64,000 nucleotides of DNA. It comes from Actinomycetota bacterium (GTDB lineage Bacteria; Actinomycetota; Coriobacteriia; Anaerosomatales; PHET01). Below the pieces are notes generated by a model. That model was not told the DNA's origin and did not search any database. It was given only the letters and a program-made list of their open reading frames with translations. The stretch lies in NCBI GenBank assembly GCA_029265315.1, contig JAJUJM010000009.1, forward strand, positions 1 to 64,000, written 5' to 3'. The translations under genes were made by a program, and so were the position numbers. Positions 45,197 through 54,047 of the stretch are shown here, piece after piece; position 1 is the stretch's first letter, and each line of letters starts with the position of its first letter.

Positions 45197-46456
45197 ATGG
45201 CCGCCGCACCTGATACGCGCCGCCGCACCGGCCTCTTGGCCGTGCTCGCCGCCATCGGGCCCGGAATCGTGGCCGCTTCAGCCGGCAACGATCCGGGCGG
45301 CATCTCCACATACTCCGCTGTGGGGGCACGCTACGGCTACACCCTGCTGTGGGCGATGCTCGCCATGACCCCTTCGTTCATCATCGTGCAGGAGATGGCA
45401 GGCCGGATGGGCGCGGTCAGCGGCAAGGGCCTCGCCGCGCTGATTCGAGAGAAGTTCGGGTTGCGACCGTCACTCTTCGCGATGACCTGTCTGCTCACCT
45501 CGGCCATCGCCACGTCCGTGGCCGAGTTCGCGGGCGTCGCCGCTGCGATGGAGCTGTTCGGGGTCTCCCGCTATCTGTCGGTGCCGCTCGCCGCCGCGGC
45601 GGTGTGGCTACTCGTCACACGCGGGAACTACCGCAACGTCGAGAAGGTGCTGCTCGCCCTCTCGCTCGTGTTCATCTCCTACGTCGCCGCCGCGATCCTG
45701 GCCAGACCCGAATGGACCGATGTCGCTCAGGCCCTCGTCACTCCCTCGGTCGTGCCGAACGCGGAGTTCATGGCTCTGACCGTGGGCATGACGGGCACGA
45801 CCATCGCACCATGGATGCAGTTCCTCGTCCAGTCCAACATCGTCGACAAAGGCATCACCGTCCGCGACTGGGCGGTGGCCAAGTGGGACGTCATCGCCGG
45901 AGCGATCTCTGCCAATGTCGTGGCGTGCTTCATCATCATCACCGCCGGTGCCGTCCTGTTCCCCGCGGGCATACGGATCACCTCAGCTGAAGAGGCCGCG
46001 CGCGCGCTCGAGCCCGTTGCAGGCGGTTACACCACCCTGTTGTTCTCTGTTGGATTGCTCTCCTCGGCCCTGCTCTCGGCCGCGGTGTTGCCTCTGACAG
46101 CGTCGTACGCGATCACCGAGGCGTTCGGCTGGGAGCGGGGTCTGGACCACTCGTGGCACGAAGCCCCCGTCTTCAACGGAATCTACACGTTCATCATCGT
46201 CTTCGGAGCGGCGTTCATCCTCATACCGGGGATGGACCTCATCACCGTCCTTCTGCTCTCGCAGGTGGTCAACGGCGTGTTGCTCCCCTTCCTGCTGGTG
46301 TTCATGATCAGGATCGTCAATGACCGTCAGGTCATGGGGCCATACGTGAACAGCAGACTTGCGAATATCCTGTGCTGGTCGACGGTGGTCGTGGTGTTCG
46401 GACTGACCGCTGCGATGTTCGGGTTCCAGATCGCTGAAGCGGTAGGACTCCTGTGA
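45197..46456 (+). CDS. NRAMP-related Mg2+ transporter (NRMT-like)
   Basis: The 419-residue protein has about eleven membrane segments of the NRAMP (SLC11) fold. In TM1 the metal-binding DPGN of Mn/Fe transporters reads NDPGG. In TM6 the usual MPH motif with the metal-binding Met is replaced by TTIAPWMQF. These changes match what I recall of the Eggerthella lenta NRMT protein, which transports Mg2+. The gene starts two bases after the MgtE-like stop and lies under the M-box riboswitch, so Mg2+ uptake is the best call. Confidence 0.85.
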   Translation: MAAAPDTRRRTGLLAVLAAIGPGIVAASAGNDPGGISTYSAVGARYGYTLLWAMLAMTPSFIIVQEMAGRMGAVSGKGLAALIREKFGLRPSLFAMTCLLTSAIATSVAEFAGVAAAMELFGVSRYLSVPLAAAAVWLLVTRGNYRNVEKVLLALSLVFISYVAAAILARPEWTDVAQALVTPSVVPNAEFMALTVGMTGTTIAPWMQFLVQSNIVDKGITVRDWAVAKWDVIAGAISANVVACFIIITAGAVLFPAGIRITSAEEAARALEPVAGGYTTLLFSVGLLSSALLSAAVLPLTASYAITEAFGWERGLDHSWHEAPVFNGIYTFIIVFGAAFILIPGMDLITVLLLSQVVNGVLLPFLLVFMIRIVNDRQVMGPYVNSRLANILCWSTVVVVFGLTAAMFGFQIAEAVGLL

Positions 46457-47067
46457 GCGAGAACCCACGAGAGGGCGCACCCGAGGGCATGACCCCGGTC
46501 GAGGCCGCCAAGCACGCGGCACGGGTACGGGCGCGCGAGGCCCGATGCGCGCTGGATGACGCGACCTGCCGCGACGCCGCGCGAGCGGCCGCCGAGCGAC
46601 TCGTGGCGCTGCCCGCGTTCGCCACCGCGCGGCTCGTCTTGGCGTATTGGGCCTCGTCCGAGGAGATCGACCCGGCACCGGCTGTCGAGCTGCTCAGGCT
46701 TCGGGGCATCGCCATCGCGCTTCCGCGCGTCGAATCACCCGGACAGCTCGGGCTGCACCTCGTGGGCTCACGGACACGACTCGTCCGCGGGATGTTCGGC
46801 ATCCTGGAGCCCGGCGCCGACACGCCCCGCGTCTCACCAGCCGCTGTCGACGCCGTGATCGTGCCGGGCATCGCCTTCGACGAGCACTGCTGGCGTTTGG
46901 GTTACGGCGGGGGCTACTACGACCGGCTCCTGCCGATGCTTCGCGAGGGATGCGCCCGGGTGGGACTGGCCTACGACGAGCAGGTCCTTTCCGAGATCCC
47001 GACAGAGGACCACGACGTCCGTCTCGACGCTGTGGTCACGCCCAGCAAGACCATCCTCTCAAGATGA
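46453..47067 (+). CDS. 5-formyltetrahydrofolate cyclo-ligase
   Basis: The 204-residue enzyme converts 5-formyl-THF to 5,10-methenyl-THF using ATP-Mg. The C-terminal signature DAVIVPGIAFDEHCWRLGYG and GGYYDRLLP is diagnostic, and the N-terminal KHAARVRAREAR basic helix fits. The GTG start overlaps the transporter stop by four bases, placing a Mg-ATP enzyme in the Mg operon. It may be coincidental. Confidence 0.93.
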   Translation: MSENPREGAPEGMTPVEAAKHAARVRAREARCALDDATCRDAARAAAERLVALPAFATARLVLAYWASSEEIDPAPAVELLRLRGIAIALPRVESPGQLGLHLVGSRTRLVRGMFGILEPGADTPRVSPAAVDAVIVPGIAFDEHCWRLGYGGGYYDRLLPMLREGCARVGLAYDEQVLSEIPTEDHDVRLDAVVTPSKTILSR

Positions 47068-47083
47068 CCGCCACCACTGGCGG
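47068..47083. terminator. Hairpin between convergent genes
   Basis: CCGCC and GGCGG pair around ACCACT immediately after the stop of the cyclo-ligase, before the end of the convergent deacetylase gene. It is short and lacks a T-run. Confidence 0.35.
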
Positions 47084-47089
47084 CCGCAA

Positions 47090-48328
47090 CTACTTGGGAC
47101 GATTGCCCGCGGCAGCACGCGCGGCGGGGGCCTTGGTCACACCCTTGGCCCGTACGAGCTCCTCGACCGTCACGAAGACGTAGCCTTTCGCTCTGAGTTT
47201 CTTCGCGATGATGGGGATCGCGGCGGCGGTCTGCTTCCGATCGCCGCCCCCATCGTGCATGAGCACGATCGAGCCGGGCGTCGTGTGCTTGACGACGGTG
47301 TTCGCGATCACCTTCGCGCCGGGTTTGCGCCAATCGCCGCTGTCGACGTCCCACAGGACCACACGGCCCCCCGACGCTCGCACGACGCGCCATGCCTCGC
47401 CGTCCATCGCTCCGTACGGCGGGCGGATCCAGTTCGTCGTGACGCCTGACGCCGTCTTGATCGCGTTTCGCCCACCGTTGACCTCGCGCCTGATCTGCCC
47501 CGCATCGATCTTGGAGAAGTACCTGTGCCCGAGCGAGTGACTGGCGAGCAGATGGCCTTCCGCGACGATCCTCCTGACGAGCCCGGGGTAACGCTTGACC
47601 TGACCACCCAACAGGAAGAATGTCGCCTTGACGTTCGCCTTCTTGAGCTCATCGAGCACCCGCGCGGTGTGTCCGGGCCACGGCCCGTCGTCGAAGGTGA
47701 GCGCGACGAGCTTCATGCCCGGTTTCGGGCCGAAACGTCTCACTATCTCATCGACCGGCTCGGCGAGCACCACGCTGTCCACGATGAGATGGGAGACGGC
47801 CCCTCGCTTCACGAGCTGCTCGCCGGGCCGGCCTGCGCGCACCACCTCGGACAGTGAGCCCTTTCCTTCAACACGCGTCTCATACGCGATGGGAAGACGT
47901 GTCTCCTCGAGGGACTCCGGTACGTCGGCGCCGCGACGGCTGACGAGCACGTCGCCGCGGTACAGGCGCTCAGCGGGATTCGCAGGCTGGCCGTTGCGCA
48001 GGATCCTGGCCGGAGCCCCGCCGCCGCGCCTGGCGATGCTGCCGTCAACCGCGATGAGGTCCCCTGCCGAGGCCTTGAAGACTCGAGCGGATTCGAGGTC
48101 GGCCACGACGGCTCCCGCAGGGACCTCACGTTTGACCCCATCGACCGTTATCACCACAGGACGGGCGAGAGCGTAGCTCGCCAGGAGCGCACCGGCGACC
48201 ACGGCCACGATCGCGATGAGCCCCAAGCGGCGCGCGACACGGACGCGGCGAGGTGGTTCGACGAAGTAGTACGACACGACGCGCGATTGTCCCTTTCCGA
48301 GCGGAGGCAGGGGCTGGTAACGGCTCAC
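47090..48328 (-). CDS. Membrane-anchored polysaccharide deacetylase (NodB domain)
   Basis: The 412-residue protein has a cytoplasmic tail, one membrane segment (about 34-54) and a ubiquitin-like/DUF348-type segment (ITVDGVKREVPAGAVVADL). A NodB catalytic domain occupies about 205-390. Motif 1 is LVALTFDDGPWPGHT, and the HSLGH zinc motif, RPPYGAMDGEA, DVDSGDW and VLMHDGG complete the site. It probably deacetylates peptidoglycan or another surface glycan outside the cell. It overlaps the YbaK gene by four bases. Confidence 0.9.
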   Translation of the reverse strand: MSRYQPLPPLGKGQSRVVSYYFVEPPRRVRVARRLGLIAIVAVVAGALLASYALARPVVITVDGVKREVPAGAVVADLESARVFKASAGDLIAVDGSIARRGGGAPARILRNGQPANPAERLYRGDVLVSRRGADVPESLEETRLPIAYETRVEGKGSLSEVVRAGRPGEQLVKRGAVSHLIVDSVVLAEPVDEIVRRFGPKPGMKLVALTFDDGPWPGHTARVLDELKKANVKATFFLLGGQVKRYPGLVRRIVAEGHLLASHSLGHRYFSKIDAGQIRREVNGGRNAIKTASGVTTNWIRPPYGAMDGEAWRVVRASGGRVVLWDVDSGDWRKPGAKVIANTVVKHTTPGSIVLMHDGGGDRKQTAAAIPIIAKKLRAKGYVFVTVEELVRAKGVTKAPAARAAAGNRPK

Positions 48329-48810
48329 TGCGAGATACGTGCCACGCGGCCCCCCACGACGCGTTCCAGGTCCTCGCGCACGATACGGACCATCGAAGAC
48401 GGCGTACCGGCGGCGGGATAGACCACATCGTAGCGCGCCAAGGAGTCGTCCACGAGCACCTCAAGTCCTTCGGGCAGGTCGAAGGGCGACACCCCGCCAA
48501 TCGCGTATCCGGTCGCTTCTCTGACAGCGTCAGCGTCGGCCATCCGGGCGGACAGCGCGCCCATCTCGGCCGCTATCGCATCCAGGTCGCCTCGCCTGTC
48601 GCCGGCGACCAGCGCCAGGACCGGCCTGTCGTCCGCGATCACCACGAGCGACTTGACGATCTGCCCCAGTTCACACCCCATCGCGTCGGCCGCTTGCGCT
48701 GCGGTCTTGGTGGACTGCGCGAACTCCGTCAGTCCGTCGGCCAGACCGTGTGCTTCGAGGAACGAGCGGACCCGTTCACGCGAACCCGCCCTCTTCGGCG
48801 CGTCAGCCAT
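48325..48810 (-). CDS. YbaK/ProX-family aminoacyl-tRNA deacylase
   Basis: The 161-residue protein has the YbaK fold with QSTKTAAQAADAMGCELGQIVKSL, the catalytic Lys region, and AIGGVSPFDLPEGLEVLVD. The family hydrolyses mis-charged Cys- or Ala-tRNA(Pro), or tRNAs of related charge. It sits between a GNAT gene and the deacetylase with small overlaps on both sides. Confidence 0.9.
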   Translation of the reverse strand: MADAPKRAGSRERVRSFLEAHGLADGLTEFAQSTKTAAQAADAMGCELGQIVKSLVVIADDRPVLALVAGDRRGDLDAIAAEMGALSARMADADAVREATGYAIGGVSPFDLPEGLEVLVDDSLARYDVVYPAAGTPSSMVRIVREDLERVVGGRVARISQ

Positions 48811-49462
48811 GTGTCGGTCCCTCCATCGGTCCCTTCATCCATGTCACAGGAGCTCGCTTGGGCACACGCAAAGGAAAGCGCAACGACTCGAACACTGACT
48901 CGAGGTTCTCCGTCCACATGGCGAGCGACTTCAGGTCAAGCTTGAGAAGTGGGTAGAGTGGGTCGGACCGAGCGACGGTGAAGCCGTTGCGTATCAAGAA
49001 GTCCATCCCCAGCAGCGGGGACTCCTCGAGCACCGCGGGTTTGTGCACGGCGCCGAACGCCTCGACGCGCCGTTCCCCGCGCATGGCGAGGTCGCGCAAC
49101 GCAGCGCGCAGCAGCACTGAGCCGAGTCCGTGATGACGAGCGTCCGCCGCGACATGCAGACACGCGATCAGCGGCACCGCCGGATCGGCCGGGCCGGCCG
49201 CGAAGGAGGCCGTCTGCGGGAAGTAGACGCTTGGCGCGTATTTTATGAAACCGAGCACCTCATCGTCCTCGTACGCCACACGGCCACACTCGCCCCATTC
49301 GTCGGTCACCCTACGGTGCCACGCTTGGGCCAGCTCAGTGTCACACACGGAACCGCAGACCGGTTCACGCCGGCCCGCAGACTCCCAGAACACGCATCCA
49401 CCACACGAAGCAGGCAGCCGCGAGAGGTCGCCGAAGCTCAGTGGTCGCAACTTGCGGGTCAT
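48803..49462 (-). CDS. GNAT-family N-acetyltransferase
   Basis: The 219-residue protein contains CLHVAADARHHGLGSVLLRAALRDL, which is GNAT motif A (positions about 102-126). An N-terminal Cys-rich segment (PASCGGCVFWES...CGSVC) may bind a metal. Similar proteins carry this segment before the acetyltransferase fold. The substrate is unknown. Its end overlaps the YbaK start by eight bases. Confidence 0.82.
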   Translation of the reverse strand: MTRKLRPLSFGDLSRLPASCGGCVFWESAGRREPVCGSVCDTELAQAWHRRVTDEWGECGRVAYEDDEVLGFIKYAPSVYFPQTASFAAGPADPAVPLIACLHVAADARHHGLGSVLLRAALRDLAMRGERRVEAFGAVHKPAVLEESPLLGMDFLIRNGFTVARSDPLYPLLKLDLKSLAMWTENLESVFESLRFPLRVPKRAPVTWMKGPMEGPTHG

Positions 49463-49468
49463 GTGCGA

Positions 49469-50200
49469 TCACTCATCCTCTGGATCGCCCATGGCGTCGA
49501 CCACCTCGTCCCGAACCGACCTGAGCCATCCGAGCGCCTTCTTCCCGGTCTCGCTTCGAGCGGCCACCTTGACAGCGGAGGCCCCGTAGGCCATCGCTGT
49601 CTTGGCTGCGGCCCCGGCTTGTTCGACGAGCTCGTCTCCGACCTTCTTGGCGACAGCCGCACCGCGTCCGGCGGCTGCGGCGGCACCCCCGGACGTATCG
49701 ACGGCCAAAGCTTCCTCAGCGAAGACGACGAAACCGTCCTCGAAACCGATCACGAGTGATGCCGGCAGGTCCCGCACGCCTAGGGCGATGTCGGCCGTGA
49801 GGCCCCCTGTCAGGCCGACGGCCTCCAATCTGCCCGTCTCAGGATCGAACAGCCCATCACGAACGCGTCCCAGGTCCTCTCCTGACCGCGTCCGGGCGGG
49901 CATTCCGACCCAGATCACCGTCTTGTCCCAGCCCACGCCCAGCTTGGTCGCTGCGGCACGGCCCCACGCTGACGACCGCTTGGGTGCGATGATGCGTTCG
50001 CGCTCGAGCTTCGACCCGTCTAGGGCCAGGTAGAGGTCCTTACGGTCCAAGAGCAGCAGCAGACGAGGCCGTTCGACCGTGAACCCCAGGACGCGCGCGC
50101 CCTCGGGAGCGAAGAGCACGTCGCCCACGCGGCCGATACGCTTGCCGTCCTCACGGACGACCGGCAGCCCCGAGACCTCGAGCAACGAACGCACATCCAC
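49469..50200 (-). CDS. PRC-barrel domain protein
   Basis: The 243-residue soluble protein has two PRC-barrel segments (about 1-80 and 85-160: GKRIGRVGDVLFAPEG and GEDLGRVRDGLFDPETG). An Ala-rich helical tail follows (about 165-240). PRC barrels bind RNA-processing factors or partner proteins. The role here is unknown. The neighbour is a YtxH protein, which also has a long helical tail, so an envelope-stress function is possible. Confidence 0.78.
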   Translation of the reverse strand: MDVRSLLEVSGLPVVREDGKRIGRVGDVLFAPEGARVLGFTVERPRLLLLLDRKDLYLALDGSKLERERIIAPKRSSAWGRAAATKLGVGWDKTVIWVGMPARTRSGEDLGRVRDGLFDPETGRLEAVGLTGGLTADIALGVRDLPASLVIGFEDGFVVFAEEALAVDTSGGAAAAAGRGAAVAKKVGDELVEQAGAAAKTAMAYGASAVKVAARSETGKKALGWLRSVRDEVVDAMGDPEDE

Positions 50201-50229
50201 CTCCCTGTGTTGTCGCTGCGAACGGCGAA

Positions 50230-50255
50230 GCCGGCCCTTGCTTTGAAGAGCCGGC
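50230..50255 (-). terminator. Hairpin between YtxH and PRC genes
   Basis: Two GCCGGC blocks pair around a 14-base loop between the YtxH stop and the PRC-barrel start. The stem is short, and the T-content is low. Confidence 0.35.
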
Positions 50256-50281
50256 CTCGATAGTACCAGCGAACGTGCCGG

Positions 50282-50800
50282 CTATGCTTCGGGTGCGGCG
50301 TCGCCCATCTCGTCGAGGAGTCCGCCCGCGTCCGCGGTGGCGGCGGGAGCTTCACTTCCGTGCGCCTTCTTGGCGACGAAATCGAGGGTGTCCGCGGCCT
50401 TCGAGCCGACCGCATCCACTCCGGTCTTCGCTGCGCCAGCGGCCTTGTCGACGGCCTCTTTGACCGCCGGTACGACCTCGGAGACCTTCTCGCGACCAAC
50501 CTCGGCGGACTTGGCCACCTGCTCCTGCAAGCGCTCGCGGGCCTCATCGATCTTGCTGCGCAGCTGCTCGCTCGACTCCGCGACCTTCTCCTTGCCGGCC
50601 GAGTAGACCTCGACGACCTTCTCGCGACCGCTCTCGTACATCTCGAGGCCCTCGCCCCAGTACTCCTCGGCCTTGTCCGCGATCAGCTCTCGTGTCTCTT
50701 TGCCGGAGCGCGGCGCGAAGAGCAGCCCCAATACGGCACCCACCAGGCCGCCGAGCAGGAACGCCCCGAAAACCGATCCTCCGCGACGATAGTCGTACAT
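50282..50800 (-). CDS. YtxH-family stress-type protein
   Basis: The 172-residue protein starts at MYDYRRGG, with GGAGG upstream. A Gly-rich membrane segment (GAFLLGGLVGAVLGLLFAP) precedes the YtxH signature RSGKETRELI. A long amphipathic Lys/Glu/Ala helix follows (about 35-150). The family is linked to general stress response in Bacillus. Its precise role is unknown. Confidence 0.85.
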   Translation of the reverse strand: MYDYRRGGSVFGAFLLGGLVGAVLGLLFAPRSGKETRELIADKAEEYWGEGLEMYESGREKVVEVYSAGKEKVAESSEQLRSKIDEARERLQEQVAKSAEVGREKVSEVVPAVKEAVDKAAGAAKTGVDAVGSKAADTLDFVAKKAHGSEAPAATADAGGLLDEMGDAAPEA

Positions 50801-50851
50801 GGCCACGCACCTCCGTGTTCGATGCAGCTCGTCCCTCACAGAAGAACACCC

Positions 50852-50878
50852 GGCCCGGCTCAATGAGCGCGCCGGGCC
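50852..50878 (-). terminator. Terminator after ddl
   Basis: GGCCCGGC and GCCGGGCC form a perfect 8-bp stem directly after the ddl stop. On the minus strand it is followed by GGGTGTTCTTCT. It ends the aminotransferase-ddl operon. Confidence 0.65.
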
Positions 50879-51847
50879 CTACGACTGCTCTATACCCGAA
50901 TCCCCCCGGGATAGCGCAGCGTCAACGACTCTTGATACCACATCTTGGAAACTCATGCCGCACGCGGCCGCAGCCATCGGCAGCAACGAGGTCTCGGTCA
51001 TGCCCGGCGACGCGTTGCCCTCGAGGACCCACGGTGTGCCGGCCGCATCGACGATCATGTCGACCCGGCTCACGTCTCGAAAGCGCAGGAGAGCGTGCGT
51101 GTGGGCCGCGACACGCGTCACTTCCGCGAGAACGTCCGCATCAAGCCTGGCGGGCACGAAGAAGTCGGTCTCGCCCTCGGCGTAGCGTGCCGAGAAATCG
51201 TACCTCCCTGACTTCGGCGCGATCTCGACAGCGGGCAGGACCTCGGCGTCGTCCCCGTCCCCGAGCACGCTCACGGCGAGCTCGATACCGTCCACCCACT
51301 TCTCGACCACCGCGGCCGTGTCATAGGACAGCGCGTCGAGAAGCGCCTCCGCGAGTCCCGCTTCGGAATCAACGCGCATGAAGCCCAGAGCCGACCCCTG
51401 ACGCGCCGGTTTCACCGCAACCGGAAACCCGCCCACGGCAGCGCCCATGAGGTCGACGGCTGTCGCCGCCCCCATCTGCTTGAACGCGTCGGCCGTCAGC
51501 GTGATCCAAGGAGGTGTCATGACCCCGTTCTCCGTGAGCAGGTGTTTGGCCACGGACTTGTCCCATGACAGTGCGCAAGCGACCACCCCTGGACCGGTGT
51601 AGGGAATGTCGAGGAACTCCAGGAGCTCTTGGATCGTCCCGTCCTCTCCGTACTTGCCGTGCAGGGCGATGTAGGCCGCGTCAGGACGCTCGGAACGCAA
51701 CGTCGTCACCAGGTCCGCCGTCACGTCGAGAGCGAGGACCAGGTGCCCGAGCGCCTGGAGGGCATCGCACACACGCTTCCCGCTGGCCAGCGAGACCTCC
51801 CTCTCAAGCGAGCGTCCGCCCATCAACACCGCGATCTTGCGCTTCAT
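50879..51847 (-). CDS. ddl: D-alanine--D-alanine ligase
   Basis: The 322-residue ATP-grasp enzyme joins two D-Ala for peptidoglycan precursors. It shows the N-terminal MGGRSLEREVSLASG, the substrate loop LHGKYGEDGTIQELLE, IPYTGPGV and the C-terminal DVSRVDMIVDAAG...EGNASPGMT. It is about the normal Ddl length. It lies 18 bases after the aminotransferase gene and is read with it behind a T-box leader. Confidence 0.95.
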   Translation of the reverse strand: MKRKIAVLMGGRSLEREVSLASGKRVCDALQALGHLVLALDVTADLVTTLRSERPDAAYIALHGKYGEDGTIQELLEFLDIPYTGPGVVACALSWDKSVAKHLLTENGVMTPPWITLTADAFKQMGAATAVDLMGAAVGGFPVAVKPARQGSALGFMRVDSEAGLAEALLDALSYDTAAVVEKWVDGIELAVSVLGDGDDAEVLPAVEIAPKSGRYDFSARYAEGETDFFVPARLDADVLAEVTRVAAHTHALLRFRDVSRVDMIVDAAGTPWVLEGNASPGMTETSLLPMAAAACGMSFQDVVSRVVDAALSRGDSGIEQS

Positions 51848-51865
51848 GCGTGCCGTCCCCTCATC

Positions 51866-53137
51866 TCACGCTGCGCCGGCGGCTGGCGCGTCGATCGCGC
51901 CCGCCGCGATGAACGCGCGGTACAGTTCGAGCCGGTCTTCGAGGACCTCTCCCAGACGACGGATGCCCTCTTCTATGGCTGGCGGCTCCGCGTAACAGAA
52001 CGCGAGACGCATGCAGTTGCGTCCGCGACCGTCGGGAAAGAAGCCGTCTCCCGGCACGAAGGCCACGCCGTGCTCGACCGCCTCAGCCAACATGTTCTGG
52101 CAGTCGACATACGGCGGCAACTCGACCCACACGAAGAACCCCCCTTCGGGCCGCGTCCAGCGCGCCTCGGGAGGGAAGTGCTCCTCTAGTGCGGCGAGCA
52201 TCGCATCGCGCCGCTCGGCGTACGTGCGCGTCAGACCCTGCAGCACCCGTCGCCACCGGGTGCCGCTGAAGTAGCGCTCGGCCGTGACCTGCGCGAAGTT
52301 GCTGCCGCACAGGTCGGCCCCCTGCTTCACGAGCAACAGCTTGGCAAGGATCGGGCGCGGCGCCACCACCCAGCCCAGCCGCAGGCCCGGGGCGAAGATC
52401 TTGCTGAACGTTCCCAAATAGATGACCTCGTCATCGAGGGCGCGCAACGCCTTCACGTGCCCGCCCTCGAACCGCAGACGGCCGTACGGATCGTCCTCGA
52501 CCACGGGCACATCGTACTCGTGCGACAGTTCAAGCAGGCGGCGTCGACGCTCGGCGCTCATGGTGACGCCGCCCGGGTTGTGGAAGTTCGGGATCGTGTA
52601 GATGAACTTGGCGCCGCGCGGGCCGAGACGAGCGAGCTCTTGCTCAAGAAGGTCGACGCGCATGCCGTCTGAGTCCAGCGGGATGCTGCGGATGTCGGGC
52701 TGATACGCCGAGAACGCCTGGAGTGCCCCAAGATACGTCGGGCCCTCCGTGATGACCACGTCACCCGGATCGATGAACGTCTTGCCGAGCAGGTCGAGAG
52801 CCTGCTGAGCCCCCGCGGTCACGACCACATCGTCAGCACAGACCCGCACGCCCGTCTCCGCCATGAGCTCCACGATCAGCGCGCGCGTCTGGTGTCGCCC
52901 CTCGCTCGACCCGTACTGCAGCGCCTGCGCCCCCTCGTGCAACATCGCGTCGTGCGCAGCTCGCGCCACCGCAGTGGCCGGCACCTGTGAGACCTCGGGC
53001 ATGCCACCGGCGAACGAGATCATGTCGGGCCTCGAAGCCGCTGCGAACAGATCGCGTACAGCGCTCGAACGCACCCCGGCGAGCCTGGCGGCGTACCTGT
53101 CCGCCCATCGATCGAACACGACTCGTGCCGTACCCAT
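51866..53137 (-). CDS. PLP-dependent class I/II aminotransferase
   Basis: The 423-residue fold-type I enzyme resembles 2-aminoadipate/LysN-type aminotransferases without the GntR domain. ISFAGGMPEVSQVP, LQYGSSEGRHQTR, TIPNFHNPGGVTMS, DDPYGRLRFEG and the PLP lysine in GTFSKIFAPGLRLGWV are clear. ATG 53137 follows AGGTGG. A GTG at 53146 is possible. The amino-acid product is not certain, but the operon with ddl and the leader suggest alanine or a related amino acid. Confidence 0.9.
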   Translation of the reverse strand: MGTARVVFDRWADRYAARLAGVRSSAVRDLFAAASRPDMISFAGGMPEVSQVPATAVARAAHDAMLHEGAQALQYGSSEGRHQTRALIVELMAETGVRVCADDVVVTAGAQQALDLLGKTFIDPGDVVITEGPTYLGALQAFSAYQPDIRSIPLDSDGMRVDLLEQELARLGPRGAKFIYTIPNFHNPGGVTMSAERRRRLLELSHEYDVPVVEDDPYGRLRFEGGHVKALRALDDEVIYLGTFSKIFAPGLRLGWVVAPRPILAKLLLVKQGADLCGSNFAQVTAERYFSGTRWRRVLQGLTRTYAERRDAMLAALEEHFPPEARWTRPEGGFFVWVELPPYVDCQNMLAEAVEHGVAFVPGDGFFPDGRGRNCMRLAFCYAEPPAIEEGIRRLGEVLEDRLELYRAFIAAGAIDAPAAGAA

Positions 53138-53184
53138 ACCGACCACCTGCCTCTTCGAACACGCTCATGTGCCCGAGAACGAGA

Positions 53185-53400
53185 AACCCCCTCGGCCTGA
53201 TAGGGCGAGGGGGCGTCGCGGTACCACCTATCTTCGCTCGAGCCGTGTCTCGTCGCGGCCCGAGCCTCGTTTCCCGGGATACCGGTCCGGGACCGACCCG
53301 CTTCCGCTTCCGTGCTCATCGCACGAGCCTGGCGGGGGGCATCGGAGGGGTGGCTGGACGCATCACGTCCTCTTCCCTCACACCCTGGGTGCTCACCTGA
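53185..53400 (-). promoter_or_regulatory. T-box riboswitch leader of the aminotransferase-ddl operon
   Basis: The minus strand holds the T-box element AGGTGGTACCGCGA (53229-53216). It is followed by terminator hairpin CCCCCTCG...CGAGGGGG with TTTCTC (53213-53181). Upstream, a compact stem (GAGGG with CCCTC, inner GGACG/CGTCC, 53379-53345) has an internal loop whose 3' side reads AGCCAC. GCC (53354-53352) is the likely specifier codon, for alanine. The U after TGG fits a tRNA with discriminator A. Uncharged tRNA should favour readthrough. The rest of the 310-base interval holds further stems and no gene. Confidence 0.85.
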
Positions 53401-53459
53401 TTCATGACGCGGACCCGTCCGCGATGTGGGCGAACCTTAGCACCACGGCGAAGCGTCGG

Positions 53460-54047
53460 TCAACGCCGGGTCCGAGCGTTCCCGACCCGTTCGCGACGCC
53501 GAGCGCTTCGATCGAACGCGATGGCTGATACCGCCCCCACCGTCAAGACCAAGGCCAGATCGAGTTTCCACGGAACCACAGGATCGGCGACAGCGCGTCC
53601 CGGGAGGACGACCTCGAGTTCTCGCGCGTGGATGTCCATGTCCCCGCCGTGCTCGCCACAAGCCGCATGGAAGATGCCGGTGACTCGTACCACATCACCC
53701 TCGTGCTTGTAGTCTCCGAAGACCCTGACCCTGCGTGCAAGCTTCGCGGGGAGCCATACTGGCATCCCGGCGTTGTAACCCTCGAGCGGAGCGCCCTCTT
53801 CGACGTTCTTGTACATGTACGCGTCGTCATTCAGGTGAAGCCACGCGGATTCGCCCCGCACCATGGCCTCGCCGACGGCTTCGCCCTCGAACCGTATCGT
53901 CTTGCCGTCCCACGACTTCGGCTCTTCGACCAATCCACCACTGGATGGGTTGTTCGGGCTCTCGAACGCCGACGCTGGGGACGTGACGATGAGCAAGCCC
54001 GTGAGGGCGAACGCGGCGGCGGCGAGGTGTCTGAGGCGCCGCGTCAC
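53460..54047 (-). CDS. Secreted OB-fold-like membrane-tethered protein
   Basis: The 195-residue product starts at GTG 54047, overlapping the trkH stop, with GAGGGG seven bases upstream. It has a signal peptide (about 1-26) and an OB-fold-like domain (about 35-150, KSWDGKTIRFEGEAVGEAMV, VRVFGDYKHEGDVVRVTG). A C-terminal hydrophobic segment follows (about 158-178). The family name is unknown to me. The coupling to the Trk genes may be only organisational. Confidence 0.7.
   Translation of the reverse strand: MTRRLRHLAAAAFALTGLLIVTSPASAFESPNNPSSGGLVEEPKSWDGKTIRFEGEAVGEAMVRGESAWLHLNDDAYMYKNVEEGAPLEGYNAGMPVWLPAKLARRVRVFGDYKHEGDVVRVTGIFHAACGEHGGDMDIHARELEVVLPGRAVADPVVPWKLDLALVLTVGAVSAIAFDRSARRRERVGNARTRR

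Noticed and set aside
53160-53528. Open frames across the T-box leader
   Set aside because: The interval is explained by the T-box element and terminator; the frames have no ribosome site or family features.
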